Positions 31,672 through 41,077 are shown, counted from the stretch's first letter. The stretch: DNA of 64,000 nucleotides from UBA12202 sp002691725 (GCA_965660675.1 CBFIAU010000001.1:124001-188000); one strand, 5' to 3'. Numbers and translations: made by a program. The notes: generated by a model from the sequence alone, not told the origin.

Positions 31672-32571
31672 ATGACGATATTTAATTTAGGCTCCATTAA
31701 TATTGATCACATCTATGGCTTGCCGCATCTTGTTGTTGCTGGTGAGACGCTGGCGGCAAGCAGATATGAGGCCGCGTTAGGCGGCAAAGGCGCCAATCAA
31801 TCCATCGCCATAGCCCGTGCCGGAGGGAATGTGTTTCATGCTGGCATGATCCATCATGGCGATGATCATTGGCTCACCCCCATGGTCAAAGCAGGGGTCA
31901 ATATAGATGCTGTTTTAAGGAGTGATATCGCAACCGGACATGCGATTGTTGCGGTTGATGATGACAGCCCAAATAAAGGTGAGAATCAGATTATTCTTGC
32001 GCCATTATGCAATCAGTCCCTGCCCGCGACATTAACTAAAGGTTTTCTTAAACATGCCACATCTGGTGATTGGGCATTGGCACAAAATGAAACTAATCTG
32101 ACTGCTGATTTCTTAACCACGGCAAAGGCAAAGGGGCTTCATATCTGTTATAGCGCTGCCCCATTTGTCGTCGATATCACCCTATCTTTACTGCCAGAAG
32201 TTGATCTGCTTATCGTTAATAATATTGAGGCAGAAGCCCTATGCCAAGCCACTGGCAAAACCAATTCTGCGCTCAATATTCCGCATTTAATTGTGACACA
32301 AGGCGCTGATGGTGCCGAATATTATGGTAAGGATGGCAGCTTTCACATCCCTGCCCCTGTTGTCAAAGCGGTTGATACAACTGGTGCCGGTGATACTTAT
32401 CTTGGCTATGTCCTGGCCCAGCTAGATCAAGACAAGCCGATGCGCGAGGCGATGCATCTTGCCGCCGCCGCCGCCGCTATTCAGGTGACCCGTCATGGTG
32501 CTAGTGCCGCAATTCCAGATATAACCGAAACTCGCAAGAGCATGAATACAGATCATGTCATAGGACGCTAA
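31672..32571 (+). CDS. PfkB-family carbohydrate kinase (ribokinase-like)
   Basis: 299 residues. It opens with FNLGSINIDHIYGLPHLVVAGETL and the substrate loop ALGGKGANQSIAIARAGG near residue 37. It closes with the PfkB signature VDTTGAGDTYLGYVLAQL near 235, containing the catalytic Asp and anion hole. Ribokinase is the likeliest role because the next gene is a nucleoside hydrolase, which frees ribose. Phosphorylation would channel that ribose to the pentose-phosphate pathway. First gene of the plus-strand nucleoside operon. Confidence 0.88.
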   Translation: MTIFNLGSINIDHIYGLPHLVVAGETLAASRYEAALGGKGANQSIAIARAGGNVFHAGMIHHGDDHWLTPMVKAGVNIDAVLRSDIATGHAIVAVDDDSPNKGENQIILAPLCNQSLPATLTKGFLKHATSGDWALAQNETNLTADFLTTAKAKGLHICYSAAPFVVDITLSLLPEVDLLIVNNIEAEALCQATGKTNSALNIPHLIVTQGADGAEYYGKDGSFHIPAPVVKAVDTTGAGDTYLGYVLAQLDQDKPMREAMHLAAAAAAIQVTRHGASAAIPDITETRKSMNTDHVIGR

Positions 32572-32603
32572 CATTGGAACGCTAAAATTGGGACGCTAAA
32601 ATA
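32563..32603 (+). repeat. Three 13-14-bp units linking the kinase and hydrolase genes
   Basis: GGACGCTAACATT, GGAACGCTAAAATT and GGGACGCTAAAATA run from the last codons of the kinase gene to the base before the next ATG. They bring GGGACG-type sequence into the ribosome-binding position of the nucleoside hydrolase gene. Confidence 0.85.
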
Positions 32604-33569
32604 ATGTCAAAACAGAAGCTGATTATCGACACTGATCCAGGCATTGATGATGCAATGGCTATCCATTATGCCTTTGCTCATGATGCGCTTGATCTGATCG
32701 GGCTGACGACCATTTTCGGGAATGTCTTTGTCGAACAGGCGACGCGGAACGCATTATGGCTGACCGATCAAGCTGGTCGCGCTATCCCTGTCAGTGAAGG
32801 CGCCGCCACCCCTATTACGATCACGCCAAATGCGCCCTCACATTATGTCCACGGCGATGAAGGATTTGGTGATATGCCCGCGATGAGGCCAACACGATCT
32901 GCTGACCCAAGGCCAGCACATATCTTTCTCGCCGATACCATTAGGGCATATCCGGGTGAAGTGATTCTCTGTCCGATTGGCCCACTGACCAATATCGCGC
33001 GTTTATTGGATCATGATCCAGCCATTGCCGCGCTTGTCAAAAAGGTTGTTATTATGGGCGGAGCGGTTGACTGCCCCGGTAATGTAACCGCATTTGCTGA
33101 GGCCAATATCTGGAATGATCCGCATGCCGCAGATAGCGTATTTGCGGCGCCTTGGGATATGGAATTAATCGGGCTTGATGTGACCAGCCAGATATCTTGT
33201 GACGCTGATGATTTTTCGTCCATTGCCAGAGAAGCACCAGATATTGGCGGTTTTCTTGAACAGATTTCCCTATTTTACATCGGCTTTTATCATAGTATTA
33301 TCGGTCGCCATGTCTGCTTGATGCATGACCCATCCGCCGTGATCAGCATCACTGATGAGACAGCTTTTGAGTATGAAAATATCCCTTTGGAGGTCATATG
33401 TTCAGGCGACCGCATTGGTGCGACTATCCGCTCACAACAAAAAAGACGTCCGGTTAAAGTGGCAAAAGCCGTTGACGCTATGACGGTGCGAGAAATTTTT
33501 CTGGACATATGTAAGCAATCCGACAAAATAAAAAAACAGTCAGATAAAAGACAACCAGGTCATGCATAA
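32604..33569 (+). CDS. Nucleoside hydrolase
   Basis: 321 residues, inosine/uridine-preferring nucleoside hydrolase family. The calcium-site signature DTDPGIDDAMAI is at residues 9-20, and GPLTNIARLL with VVIMGGAVDCPGNVTAFAEANIWNDPHAAD follows near 130-175. The last part has HDPSAVISI with the conserved histidine-aspartate. It cleaves the N-glycosidic bond of imported ribonucleosides to base and ribose. Neighbours are the ribokinase-like gene in front and the importer genes behind. The C-terminus holds a small internal repeat (KQSDKIKKQSDK) beyond the fold. Confidence 0.92.
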   Translation: MSKQKLIIDTDPGIDDAMAIHYAFAHDALDLIGLTTIFGNVFVEQATRNALWLTDQAGRAIPVSEGAATPITITPNAPSHYVHGDEGFGDMPAMRPTRSADPRPAHIFLADTIRAYPGEVILCPIGPLTNIARLLDHDPAIAALVKKVVIMGGAVDCPGNVTAFAEANIWNDPHAADSVFAAPWDMELIGLDVTSQISCDADDFSSIAREAPDIGGFLEQISLFYIGFYHSIIGRHVCLMHDPSAVISITDETAFEYENIPLEVICSGDRIGATIRSQQKRRPVKVAKAVDAMTVREIFLDICKQSDKIKKQSDKRQPGHA

Positions 33570-33619
33570 AGACATATTTTTGGTAGTCTCTATTTGTAAC
33601 ACAGGTTGGAAACCTATTC

Positions 33620-34453
33620 ATGGAAGTTAAAACCGTTGATTATCAGTCCCCGCAAGCGTCGAGTGATTTAGCCTTATCGCTCAAGAACACAGGCTTTGCT
33701 GTTTTGGTTAATCACCCGATTACCCCTGAACGCATAAAGACGATTTATGCGGCATGGGGCGCATTTTTTGCTGATGAGGCAAAGCATGACTGGTTGCGTG
33801 ACCCTGAAACCCAGGATGGATTTTTCCCGTTCCAGTCTGAAAACGCGAAAGGCGCGGTGGCGAAAGACTTGAAAGAGTTTTTCCATGTTTATCCGTGGGG
33901 TCGTGTCCCGCCAGAATTAGACGCGATCACCCGCCAATTATATCAAGATTTATCGACATTAGGGATTGAGCTTTTGGGCTGGCTGGATCAAGCCATGCCT
34001 GATCATTTGCGTGAAGCGCTAAGCCAGCCATTAGCCGAAATGATGCGCGACAGCCAACAAAGCCTGTTGCGAATCTTACATTATCCTGCCCTTTCCGAAG
34101 CCCCTGAACCTAATGCTATTCGGGCGGCGGCGCATGAAGATATCAATCTGATCACATTGCTATTAGCTGGATCAAAGCCGGGGCTAGAGGCCATGGATAC
34201 CGATGGCAACTGGCATAAAGTGCCGTGTGACCCGGGAATGATCACGATTAATAATGGCGATATGCTGACCTTGGCGACGGATGGCTATTATCCGTCAACA
34301 ACGCATCGGGTCATCAATCCAGATGCAGAAACCAATGCGCCGCGTTTCTCTATGCCGATGTTTTTGCATCCACGACCAGAAGTCGATTTGAAGCCGCAAT
34401 TTACGGCTGATATGTTCTTGCAACAACGCCTGAAAGAAATCGGACTAAAGTAA
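33620..34453 (+). CDS. Isopenicillin-N-synthase-like 2OG/Fe(II) oxygenase
   Basis: 277 residues. The N-terminal DIOX_N region contains SLKNTGFAVLVNHPI. The double-stranded beta-helix carries the iron triad His-x-Asp in AAHEDINLITLL near residue 176 and the distal His in TTHRVINP near 234. R-x-S for 2-oxoglutarate is in PRFSMPMFLHPR near 246. Related enzymes act on thymine or deoxynucleosides in fungi and on many small molecules in bacteria. Here it lies between nucleoside hydrolase and a nucleoside-type importer, so a modified base or nucleoside is a reasonable guess, not proved. Confidence 0.88.
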   Translation: MEVKTVDYQSPQASSDLALSLKNTGFAVLVNHPITPERIKTIYAAWGAFFADEAKHDWLRDPETQDGFFPFQSENAKGAVAKDLKEFFHVYPWGRVPPELDAITRQLYQDLSTLGIELLGWLDQAMPDHLREALSQPLAEMMRDSQQSLLRILHYPALSEAPEPNAIRAAAHEDINLITLLLAGSKPGLEAMDTDGNWHKVPCDPGMITINNGDMLTLATDGYYPSTTHRVINPDAETNAPRFSMPMFLHPRPEVDLKPQFTADMFLQQRLKEIGLK

Positions 34454-34481
34454 CACACCATAAGTTAACTCGGAGGAGATA

Positions 34482-35495
34482 ATGAAAACATCACTATTAA
34501 AAATTATTGTATCGGCAATAAGCGTCGTATTTGTCTGGAGTAGCATCAGCGTGCAAGCCGCAGACATTAAGCCTGCTGTCATTTATGATATGGGCGGCAA
34601 GTTTGACAAATCCTTTAATGAAGGCGTTTGGAATGGCGTCAAAAAATTCACCGAAGAAACTGGCATTGAGGTGATGGAATTCGAAGTCACCAACGAAACC
34701 CAGAGAGAACAGGCCATGCGCCGGATGGTTGACCGAGGCGCCACGGTTGTGCTTGGCGTTGGCTTTGCGCAGGCTGATGCGATTGCGGCAGTATCAGCAG
34801 AAAATCCAGATGTTCAGTTCTCCATCATTGATGTGTTTTGGCTGGATCAGCCGAATTTACGTCAATATGCGTTCAAAGAACATGAGGGAAGCTATCTTGT
34901 TGGTGTTGCTGCCGCCCATGCTAGCCAGACAGGTAAGGTCGGCTTTGTTGGCGGTATGGATATCTCACTTATCCGGAAATTTGCATGTGGTTATGTTGGC
35001 GGCGTCAAGTCGGTTAATCCGTCTGCCGAAGTCTATCAAAATATGACAGGCACAACGCCAGCTGCCTGGAATGATCCGGCCAAAGGGGCTGAACTGACGA
35101 TGAGCCAGATTGATCGTGGCGCAGATGTCATTTATCAGGCCGCTGGCGGAACTGGTATCGGCGTTATTCAAGCCGCATCAGATGCCGGCAAGCTAGCGAT
35201 TGGCGTTGATTCAAATCAGAACGGCCTTGCCCCTGGATCAGTATTGACCTCAATGCTCAAGCGCGTTGATATTGCCGCTTATGAGACATTCATGGATTCC
35301 AGGAACGGCAGCTTCTCTGCTGGCGTTAAAGTCCTTGGCGTGGCAGAAGGCGGTGTTGACTGGGCATTAGATAATAATAATGCGAGTCTGGTTAATGCTG
35401 ATATGAGGGCGGCGGTTGAACAAGCTCGTCAGGATATCGTATCAGGCAAGATTTCTGTTCATAACTATGAGAACGATTCTGCCTGCCCATACTAA
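34482..35495 (+). CDS. BMP-family ABC transporter substrate-binding protein (nucleoside type)
   Basis: 337 residues with a Sec signal peptide (MKTSLLKIIVSAISVVF..., cleavage after VQA at about residue 26), so a soluble periplasmic protein. The fold marks are VIYDMGGKFDKSFNEGVWNGVKKF, HEGSYLVGVAAAHASQTGKVGFVGGMDISLIRKFACGYVGGV, and AAGGTGIGVIQAASD. This matches the TmpC/BmpA/Med nucleoside-binding group. GGAGGAG precedes ATG 34482. It opens the SBP-ATPase-permease-permease set that is completed by three downstream genes. Confidence 0.94.
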   Translation: MKTSLLKIIVSAISVVFVWSSISVQAADIKPAVIYDMGGKFDKSFNEGVWNGVKKFTEETGIEVMEFEVTNETQREQAMRRMVDRGATVVLGVGFAQADAIAAVSAENPDVQFSIIDVFWLDQPNLRQYAFKEHEGSYLVGVAAAHASQTGKVGFVGGMDISLIRKFACGYVGGVKSVNPSAEVYQNMTGTTPAAWNDPAKGAELTMSQIDRGADVIYQAAGGTGIGVIQAASDAGKLAIGVDSNQNGLAPGSVLTSMLKRVDIAAYETFMDSRNGSFSAGVKVLGVAEGGVDWALDNNNASLVNADMRAAVEQARQDIVSGKISVHNYENDSACPY

Positions 35496-35514
35496 GCGCA
35501 GTTAGATTTCTGTT

Positions 35515-37071
35515 ATGACAGGAACACCATCATTGGCGAAAAGCAGGTCTGACTTGCCTTTCGCCATTAGTATGTCTGGCATTTGCAAACGCTTTGGATC
35601 AGTGCAAGCGAATGATGCCATTGATCTGAATATCGCATCGGGTGATATTCACGGCATTGTTGGTGAAAATGGCGCGGGCAAATCGACGCTAGTCTCTATC
35701 CTGTATGGCTTCTATAAAGCGGATAGCGGCCAGATTGAGATTTCAGGCACACCATATACCCATAATAGCCCTGCCGATTCTATTGCTGCCGGAATTGGCA
35801 TGGTGCATCAGCATTTTATGTTAGTGCCAAATTTCACGGTTCTTGAAAATATCATTCTTGGTCATGAAAGTGATCGAGACTTGACACGAAGCATAGAGCA
35901 TGCCCGGCATATGCTCATGAACCTGGCTCATCAATATGGTTTAGATGTTGATCTTGATGCAGAGGTTGGCGACTTGCCGGTCAGCTTGCAGCAAAGAGTC
36001 GAGATTCTGAAAGCCTTATATCGAAAAGCGAAAATCCTTATATTGGATGAGCCAACGGGCGTCTTGACGCCGCAAGAAACTGAGCAATTATTTGATATTC
36101 TTCGCTCCCTTAAAGAACAAGGAGTAACCATCTTACTCATCACCCATAAATTGCGGGAGATTATGGCTGTCACCGATTGTGTATCCGTGATGCGTGGTGG
36201 CCGCATGATCGCGCATCTGAATACGGCGGAAACAACCCCTGAAGAATTGGCAGAATTAATGGTCGGTCGCCCGGTGCAGGTGCAAAAGCAATGGCATCAG
36301 ACACAAAAAGGCGAGGCTATCGTTAAGGTTGAAAATATTCATTTATCCAATGCCGATAACCAAAACCTCTTATCAGATATCAGCTTCACCGTTCATGCAG
36401 GAGAGATAGTTGGGGTTGCTGGAGTGGCTGGAAATGGCCAGTCTGAATTGCTCAATATCCTGGCCGGGATAACCGCGCCAAGCGCCGGAGCTATAACCTA
36501 TCATGGCCACCGCATTGCCGCCGAGAATCCCGCTAATGCCCAAACGATCAAAGCGCTAGGCGTGGCGCATGTGCCAGAAGATCGCCATGCTTCTGGCATT
36601 GTCTTGCCATTTAGCGCCGCCGAAAATGCCGCCCTTGGCTATGAAGATGATGTTTCTCATGGCTATAAAAATATGTTCATATCCCCCCAACAGCTGAATG
36701 CAAGATGCGCGGATTTGATGCAAGAATTTGATGTGCGTCCGCAGCATCCTGAGCTGACATCCAGCCTCTTTTCAGGAGGCAATCAGCAAAAGCTGGTATT
36801 GGCGAGAGAAATGTCAGCTTCGCCATCGGTGCTGCTGGTCGGCCAGCCAACACGCGGCGTTGATATTGGCGCGATTGAGTTTATTCATCAGCAACTGATC
36901 AATATGCGTGATAGTGGCTGTGCGATTATTCTTGTCTCGGTTGAGCTTGACGAAATTATGAGCCTGTCTGACCGTATCATGGTCATGAATAATGGTCAGA
37001 TCATGGGCATGGTGAATAAATCAGACGCCAGTGTCAAAGCGATCGGCTTACTCATGGCAGGAGTGCAATAA
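35515..37071 (+). CDS. ABC transporter ATP-binding protein, double NBD (nucleoside type)
   Basis: 518 residues, two nucleotide-binding domains. NBD1: GENGAGKSTLVSILYGF, signature region DLPVSLQQRVEILKAL, Walker B ILILDEPTGVLT. NBD2: the degenerate GVAGNGQSELLNIL, then LFSGGNQQKLVLAREM and VLLVGQPTRGVD. The layout equals that of NupA/YufO-type nucleoside importers. It follows the binding-protein gene by 19 bp and overlaps the next permease gene by one base (TAATG). It powers nucleoside uptake at the inner membrane. Confidence 0.95.
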   Translation: MTGTPSLAKSRSDLPFAISMSGICKRFGSVQANDAIDLNIASGDIHGIVGENGAGKSTLVSILYGFYKADSGQIEISGTPYTHNSPADSIAAGIGMVHQHFMLVPNFTVLENIILGHESDRDLTRSIEHARHMLMNLAHQYGLDVDLDAEVGDLPVSLQQRVEILKALYRKAKILILDEPTGVLTPQETEQLFDILRSLKEQGVTILLITHKLREIMAVTDCVSVMRGGRMIAHLNTAETTPEELAELMVGRPVQVQKQWHQTQKGEAIVKVENIHLSNADNQNLLSDISFTVHAGEIVGVAGVAGNGQSELLNILAGITAPSAGAITYHGHRIAAENPANAQTIKALGVAHVPEDRHASGIVLPFSAAENAALGYEDDVSHGYKNMFISPQQLNARCADLMQEFDVRPQHPELTSSLFSGGNQQKLVLAREMSASPSVLLVGQPTRGVDIGAIEFIHQQLINMRDSGCAIILVSVELDEIMSLSDRIMVMNNGQIMGMVNKSDASVKAIGLLMAGVQ

Positions 37072-38216
37072 TGCGCCGACCTTTACCAGCATGGGTCGAT
37101 ATCAGCATCATGCCGCTGATTAATATTGCCGCCGCGTTTGTGGTTTCCGGCATTATTATAGCCTTGATTGGCGAGAACCCTTTGACTGCTCTCACCATTA
37201 TGGTTAAGGGCGCATTTGTCTATAAAGGCGCGCTGGGATATACGCTCTATTACACCACCAATTTTATTTTTACCGGCCTTGCCGTCGCTGTCGCCTTTCA
37301 TGCCATGCTGTTTAATATTGGCGGCGAAGGGCAAGCCATGATTGGCGGCTTAGGCATTGGCTTTGTTGTGCTTGGTCTTGATCCGATATTGCCGCCATTG
37401 CTGATCGTCTTACTGGCTATTCCTGTCGCCGCAATATTTGGTGCAATATGGGGCATCATTCCGGGCTGGCTGCAGGCTAGACGCGGCAGTCATATTGTCA
37501 TCACGACTATCATGTTCAACTTTATTGCCTCATCTATCATGGTCTGGCTGTTAGCCGGAATGTTAATGGCGCCGGGGCAAATGTCACCTGAAACACGGCA
37601 TTTTGCTGAGGGCGTGAGCTTGGCTCAGATACATCATATTGCCAATGCCTTGGGCTGGCCGATGGCGCGGTCACCTTTGAACCTGTCCTTTGGCATTGCT
37701 ATCATTGCTTTGGTTGCGGTATGGGTGCTGATCTGGCGGACGCGGCTTGGTTATATTATCCGTGCTACCGGCCATAGTGAAAAAGCCGTGATTTACGCTG
37801 GCCATGACCCGTCGCGTATTATCATTATCACGATGGCTATTTCTGGTGGATTGGCTGGGCTGATGGCCTTGAATGAGATTTTGGGCGTGCAAGAACGGGT
37901 GATCCTTAACTTCACGGCAGGTTATGGCTTTACGGGCATTGCGGTCGCCTTGATGGGGCGCAATCATCCTTTTGGTATTCTTCTTGCCAGTCTTTTATTC
38001 GGCGCGCTTTATCAAGGTGGAGCAGAGCTTGATTTTGAGTTTCAGACAATTACCAAAGAAATGGTGTTGATGATACAAGGCCTGATTATCCTGTTCTCAG
38101 GGGCGCTGGCATTGATGTTTGTGCCAACAGCAGAGCGCATTTACGGGCTGTTTTCAGCACAGGACACGGCGGCATCTGATCAATCCAGATCAGGAAAGGA
38201 TAGCCAGAATGGCTGA
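37071..38216 (+). CDS. ABC transporter permease, first subunit (nucleoside type)
   Basis: 381 residues, BPD_transp_2 family, eight or more helices. Typical stretches are FTGLAVAVAFHAMLFNIGGEGQAMIGGLGIGF near residues 67-98 and IIRATGHSEKAVIYAGHDPSRIIIITMAISGGLAGLMAL near 230-268. It forms the import channel with the following permease. The ATG overlaps the ATPase stop (TAATG). The 3' end overlaps the next gene by 8 bases in the same ATGGCTGA arrangement seen in the purine-type importer. Confidence 0.94.
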   Translation: MRRPLPAWVDISIMPLINIAAAFVVSGIIIALIGENPLTALTIMVKGAFVYKGALGYTLYYTTNFIFTGLAVAVAFHAMLFNIGGEGQAMIGGLGIGFVVLGLDPILPPLLIVLLAIPVAAIFGAIWGIIPGWLQARRGSHIVITTIMFNFIASSIMVWLLAGMLMAPGQMSPETRHFAEGVSLAQIHHIANALGWPMARSPLNLSFGIAIIALVAVWVLIWRTRLGYIIRATGHSEKAVIYAGHDPSRIIIITMAISGGLAGLMALNEILGVQERVILNFTAGYGFTGIAVALMGRNHPFGILLASLLFGALYQGGAELDFEFQTITKEMVLMIQGLIILFSGALALMFVPTAERIYGLFSAQDTAASDQSRSGKDSQNG

Positions 38217-39183
38217 GCTATGGTTGCAATTTGTTCTGACCATTGATGCGACTTTGCGTGTCGCAACGCCGCTTATTCTCTGTGCTATGGCTGGCATTTT
38301 TTCCGAACGCTCAGGCATTATTGATATCTCGCTCGAAGGCAAGATGCTGTTAAGCGCATTTACCGCCGCCACAGTTGCCGCATTATATGGCTCACCTTGG
38401 CTAGGCCTATTCTGTGCGGTGATTGTATCTATGATTTTCAGCCTCATTCACGGATTTGCCTGTATCACCCATCGCGGCAATCAGGTGATCTCTGGCCTCG
38501 CCATAAATATCCTGGCATCAGGTCTGACAGTGACTGTCGGTATCGCCATCTTCGCGCAAGGGGGGCAAACGCCTTTCCTGATGTCAGAGCAACGATTTAG
38601 TGCCATCAGCTTGCCGTTTGCTGAGGCCGCGAAAAATATCCCGATCATCGGAACAATTTATGCTGAGGTGATATCAGGGCATAACCTGCTTGTCTGGGTC
38701 GCATTATTATCGGTCTTTCTGACAGGCTATGTTTTGTTCCGAACATCATTTGGTTTGCGCCTGCGGGCTGTTGGGGAAAAACCCGAAGCCGTTGACACCG
38801 CCGGTATCAGTGTGACGCTAATGCGCTATCAAGCGGTATTAATCGCCGGCTTATTATGCGGTATTGCGGGCGCTTATCTGTCTATTGCGCATGGCGCCAG
38901 CTTTGGTCGTGATATGACGGCAGGCAAGGGATATATTGCCCTTGCCGCCATGATTTTTGGCCATTGGCGCCCGATACCTTCCTTGATGGCGTGTTTGATG
39001 TTTGGCTTTCTGGATGCGATTGCGGCACGCCTGCAAGGCGTTGAAATTCCATTTTTTGGCCCCATGCCAACTGATTTGATTTTGGTTCTACCCTATGTGT
39101 TGACGGTTATCTTGCTTGCTGGTTTTATTGGCAGGGCTGTGCCGCCCAAAGCGATTGGTCAGCCTTATGTTAAGGAACGATAG
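38209..39183 (+). CDS. ABC transporter permease, second subunit (nucleoside type)
   Basis: 324 residues from MAELWLQFV, whose ATG at 38209 follows AGGAAAGG and overlaps the upstream stop. An in-frame start at 38119 would add 30 polar residues read from inside the upstream gene and is unlikely. Family marks: PLILCAMAGIFSERSGIIDISLEGKMLLSAFTAA near residues 18-51, LRLRAVGEKPEAVDTAGISVTLMRYQAV, and AGKGYIALAAMIFGHWRPIPSL. It is the last transport gene before cytidine deaminase, 2 bp away. Confidence 0.94.
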   Translation: MAELWLQFVLTIDATLRVATPLILCAMAGIFSERSGIIDISLEGKMLLSAFTAATVAALYGSPWLGLFCAVIVSMIFSLIHGFACITHRGNQVISGLAINILASGLTVTVGIAIFAQGGQTPFLMSEQRFSAISLPFAEAAKNIPIIGTIYAEVISGHNLLVWVALLSVFLTGYVLFRTSFGLRLRAVGEKPEAVDTAGISVTLMRYQAVLIAGLLCGIAGAYLSIAHGASFGRDMTAGKGYIALAAMIFGHWRPIPSLMACLMFGFLDAIAARLQGVEIPFFGPMPTDLILVLPYVLTVILLAGFIGRAVPPKAIGQPYVKER

Positions 39184-39185
39184 CC

Positions 39186-39602
39186 ATGACCGAAGATACG
39201 CTGATCAAAGCCGCGATTGCCGCCATGCCGAATGCCTATGCTCCATATAGTCAGTTTTTGGTGGGCGCGGCAATTTGTGATGAGAATGGCAATATCCATA
39301 CTGGCGTTAATGTTGAAAACGCCGCCTATCCGCAAGGCTCATGCGCCGAGGCTGGCGCTATTGCTGCCATGATTATGGCTGGTGGCACGCGCATACATCA
39401 AATTGCCATAGCTGGCCGTGGGGGGAACCTTTGCACGCCTTGCGGGGGATGCCGTCAGCGCATGAGAGAGTTTGCTAATCCAGATACCCCGATCTTGATC
39501 GCTGATGAGAACGGGTTGCGGCAACGCTTCACGCTGGATGAATTGCTGCCGCATAGCTTTGGCCCCAATCATTTGGATAAGCCTGATCATTTGGATAAAT
39601 AG
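39186..39602 (+). CDS. cdd: Cytidine deaminase
   Basis: 138 residues, homotetrameric type. YAPYSQFLVGAAI is near residue 18. The zinc and proton-shuttle site is in NVENAAYPQGSCAEAGAI near residue 44 (Cys-Ala-Glu), completed by LCTPCGGCRQRM near residue 83 with two more zinc cysteines. It turns imported cytidine or deoxycytidine into uridine forms, fitting the nucleoside importer directly upstream. The C-terminus carries a duplicated HLDK motif (NHLDKPDHLDK) from a short tandem repeat behind the fold. Confidence 0.96.
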   Translation: MTEDTLIKAAIAAMPNAYAPYSQFLVGAAICDENGNIHTGVNVENAAYPQGSCAEAGAIAAMIMAGGTRIHQIAIAGRGGNLCTPCGGCRQRMREFANPDTPILIADENGLRQRFTLDELLPHSFGPNHLDKPDHLDK

Positions 39603-39609
39603 AGGTTTC

Positions 39610-39786
39610 ATGCCGCGTATGCGAAAAAAATCAGAGCTTCCGTCAAAGATTTGTCCGGTATGCGGATTAGGTTTTGTCTGGCGCAAGAAATGGCAAAAGG
39701 TTTGGGATGACGTGATCTATTGCTCAGAGAAATGCCGCCGCAACAGCCGCTCGCAAGTTAAATCAGATAACAGGCAATCAGATTAA
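39610..39786 (+). CDS. DUF2256 small zinc-ribbon-like protein
   Basis: 58 residues from ATG 39610, 7 bp behind cdd and with AGAGG in front. The four cysteines (CPVCG near residue 15; CSEKC near residue 38) and the conserved core FVWRKKWQKVWDDVIYCSEKCRR define the DUF2256 family, whose role is unknown. The earlier frame opening at 39505 lies inside cdd and is not used. The last 9 bases overlap the end of the convergent FAD oxidoreductase gene. Confidence 0.88.
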   Translation: MPRMRKKSELPSKICPVCGLGFVWRKKWQKVWDDVIYCSEKCRRNSRSQVKSDNRQSD

Positions 39787-40830
39787 GGGCAATAGCGCCC
39801 GCGCCAACGCTGAGCCGCTCAAATAGGCGTTTTCAATTCTACCGCCTAAGCACCAATCGCCAGCCGCCGCCAGCCGCAACGATGTATCCATGACAAAAGG
39901 CGTTTCCTCGGACCCGTGAAGCGGTCGCGACGGATTGGCATAAAGCCAGCGCTGCAACCCGATATGGGTTGCGGTGGCGGCATTGATCCCTGTATGCGTA
40001 TAAAGCGCGGCTATCATCCGGGCTTTGACATCATCATAATTACTGGTCAAATGGCGGCTTGACCATATATTGCCAGCATGAATTGTCAGGGCGGTGCGCG
40101 TCTGATCACGCTCAGGTTTAGTGCGATTATCCGAAATAAAGCCAAGCGGTTGATCATGCGCGCCCCATGCCGCATCCCAGCCTATATTTAGGGCTGTATC
40201 AAAGCCAAGCATAAGCGTGAAACAGCCATCTGTCTCAACATCGGAAAGCTGCTGATGAAATGATGCTGATCGTGGCAGTAACGCCGCCGTTTGCGGCGCT
40301 GGCGCGGTGCTAATCACCCAATCAGCGATAATATCGCTCTGATCTTCTGGTGCTGAGCTGTCTTCGGTAACAATTCGCCAACCCACCTTATCATCATTAG
40401 CCGCTTTAGCCGCCTCACTATCACGAGTGATCTGCACAGCTTTGGTTGCAAGACGCATATCAATATCGGGCAGATGATCAGCTATCATTGCTTTGATAAG
40501 CGCTGATGCTGTGCCGCTAACGGCGTAGCTATCGGGTTTTGGCGGTAATGGTTCTGGCTTATCCCCTGATCTGAGTCTAACCGGATGCTGCGGCCATTGT
40601 TGCAATAATCCAGACGATTGATAAGGCGCTAGCATATCAGCAAAGCCGTGGTCACGAATGGTCATATAGGCGGCGCCATGATCAAAGCCAAACGGGGCGG
40701 CGCGCCGATGCGCCAAGCGTCCTGATACTCCGCGTGATTTTTCAATAACAATAATATCAGCCTTATCTTTGAGGAGTGTAGCAAGAGTAACCCCTGCCAT
40801 ACCGGCACCAATGATTGCAATTCTGGTCAT
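39778..40830 (-). CDS. NAD(P)/FAD-dependent oxidoreductase, renalase-like
   Basis: 350 residues. The N-terminal Rossmann motif MTRIAIIGAGMAGVTLATLL is followed by IIVIEKSRGVSGRLAHRR and FDHGAAYMTIRDHGFADML, a combination found in renalase-like amine oxidoreductases. GLQRWLYANPSRPL and LAAAGDWCLGGRIENAYLSGSALA near the C-terminus are the second FAD contact. Bacterial relatives include dihydro-NAD(P) isomer oxidases, but the substrate here is unknown. I start at 40830 (ATG); the GTG at 40845 is weaker. Its stop overlaps the DUF2256 gene tail to tail by 9 bases. Confidence 0.88.
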   Translation of the reverse strand: MTRIAIIGAGMAGVTLATLLKDKADIIVIEKSRGVSGRLAHRRAAPFGFDHGAAYMTIRDHGFADMLAPYQSSGLLQQWPQHPVRLRSGDKPEPLPPKPDSYAVSGTASALIKAMIADHLPDIDMRLATKAVQITRDSEAAKAANDDKVGWRIVTEDSSAPEDQSDIIADWVISTAPAPQTAALLPRSASFHQQLSDVETDGCFTLMLGFDTALNIGWDAAWGAHDQPLGFISDNRTKPERDQTRTALTIHAGNIWSSRHLTSNYDDVKARMIAALYTHTGINAATATHIGLQRWLYANPSRPLHGSEETPFVMDTSLRLAAAGDWCLGGRIENAYLSGSALARALLPLI

Positions 40831-41077
40831 AATATCTGATCCCACTCGGTTCGGATTAGGCCTTTGTTAAGCGCATCTCTGGCTAATCGGATGCGATACG
40901 TCACATTATCAAATTAGGACAAAACCTGATCGGATAAAGGCATGATGTGGCAGAGTGACGCGGCGAAAAACCGCCAAAGTAATTAATGCGATTGCGGCAT
41001 TGATTTCAGAGATATTTTATTATCATTTTGAGCGCTTAAAGATAATGAGATTGCTAGACTATATGATAACCGACAAA

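Noticed and set aside
38119..38208. Thirty-residue N-terminal extension of the second nucleoside permease
   Set aside because: It is polar, lies inside the upstream permease gene, and the ATG at 38209 has a good ribosome site and the expected family start.
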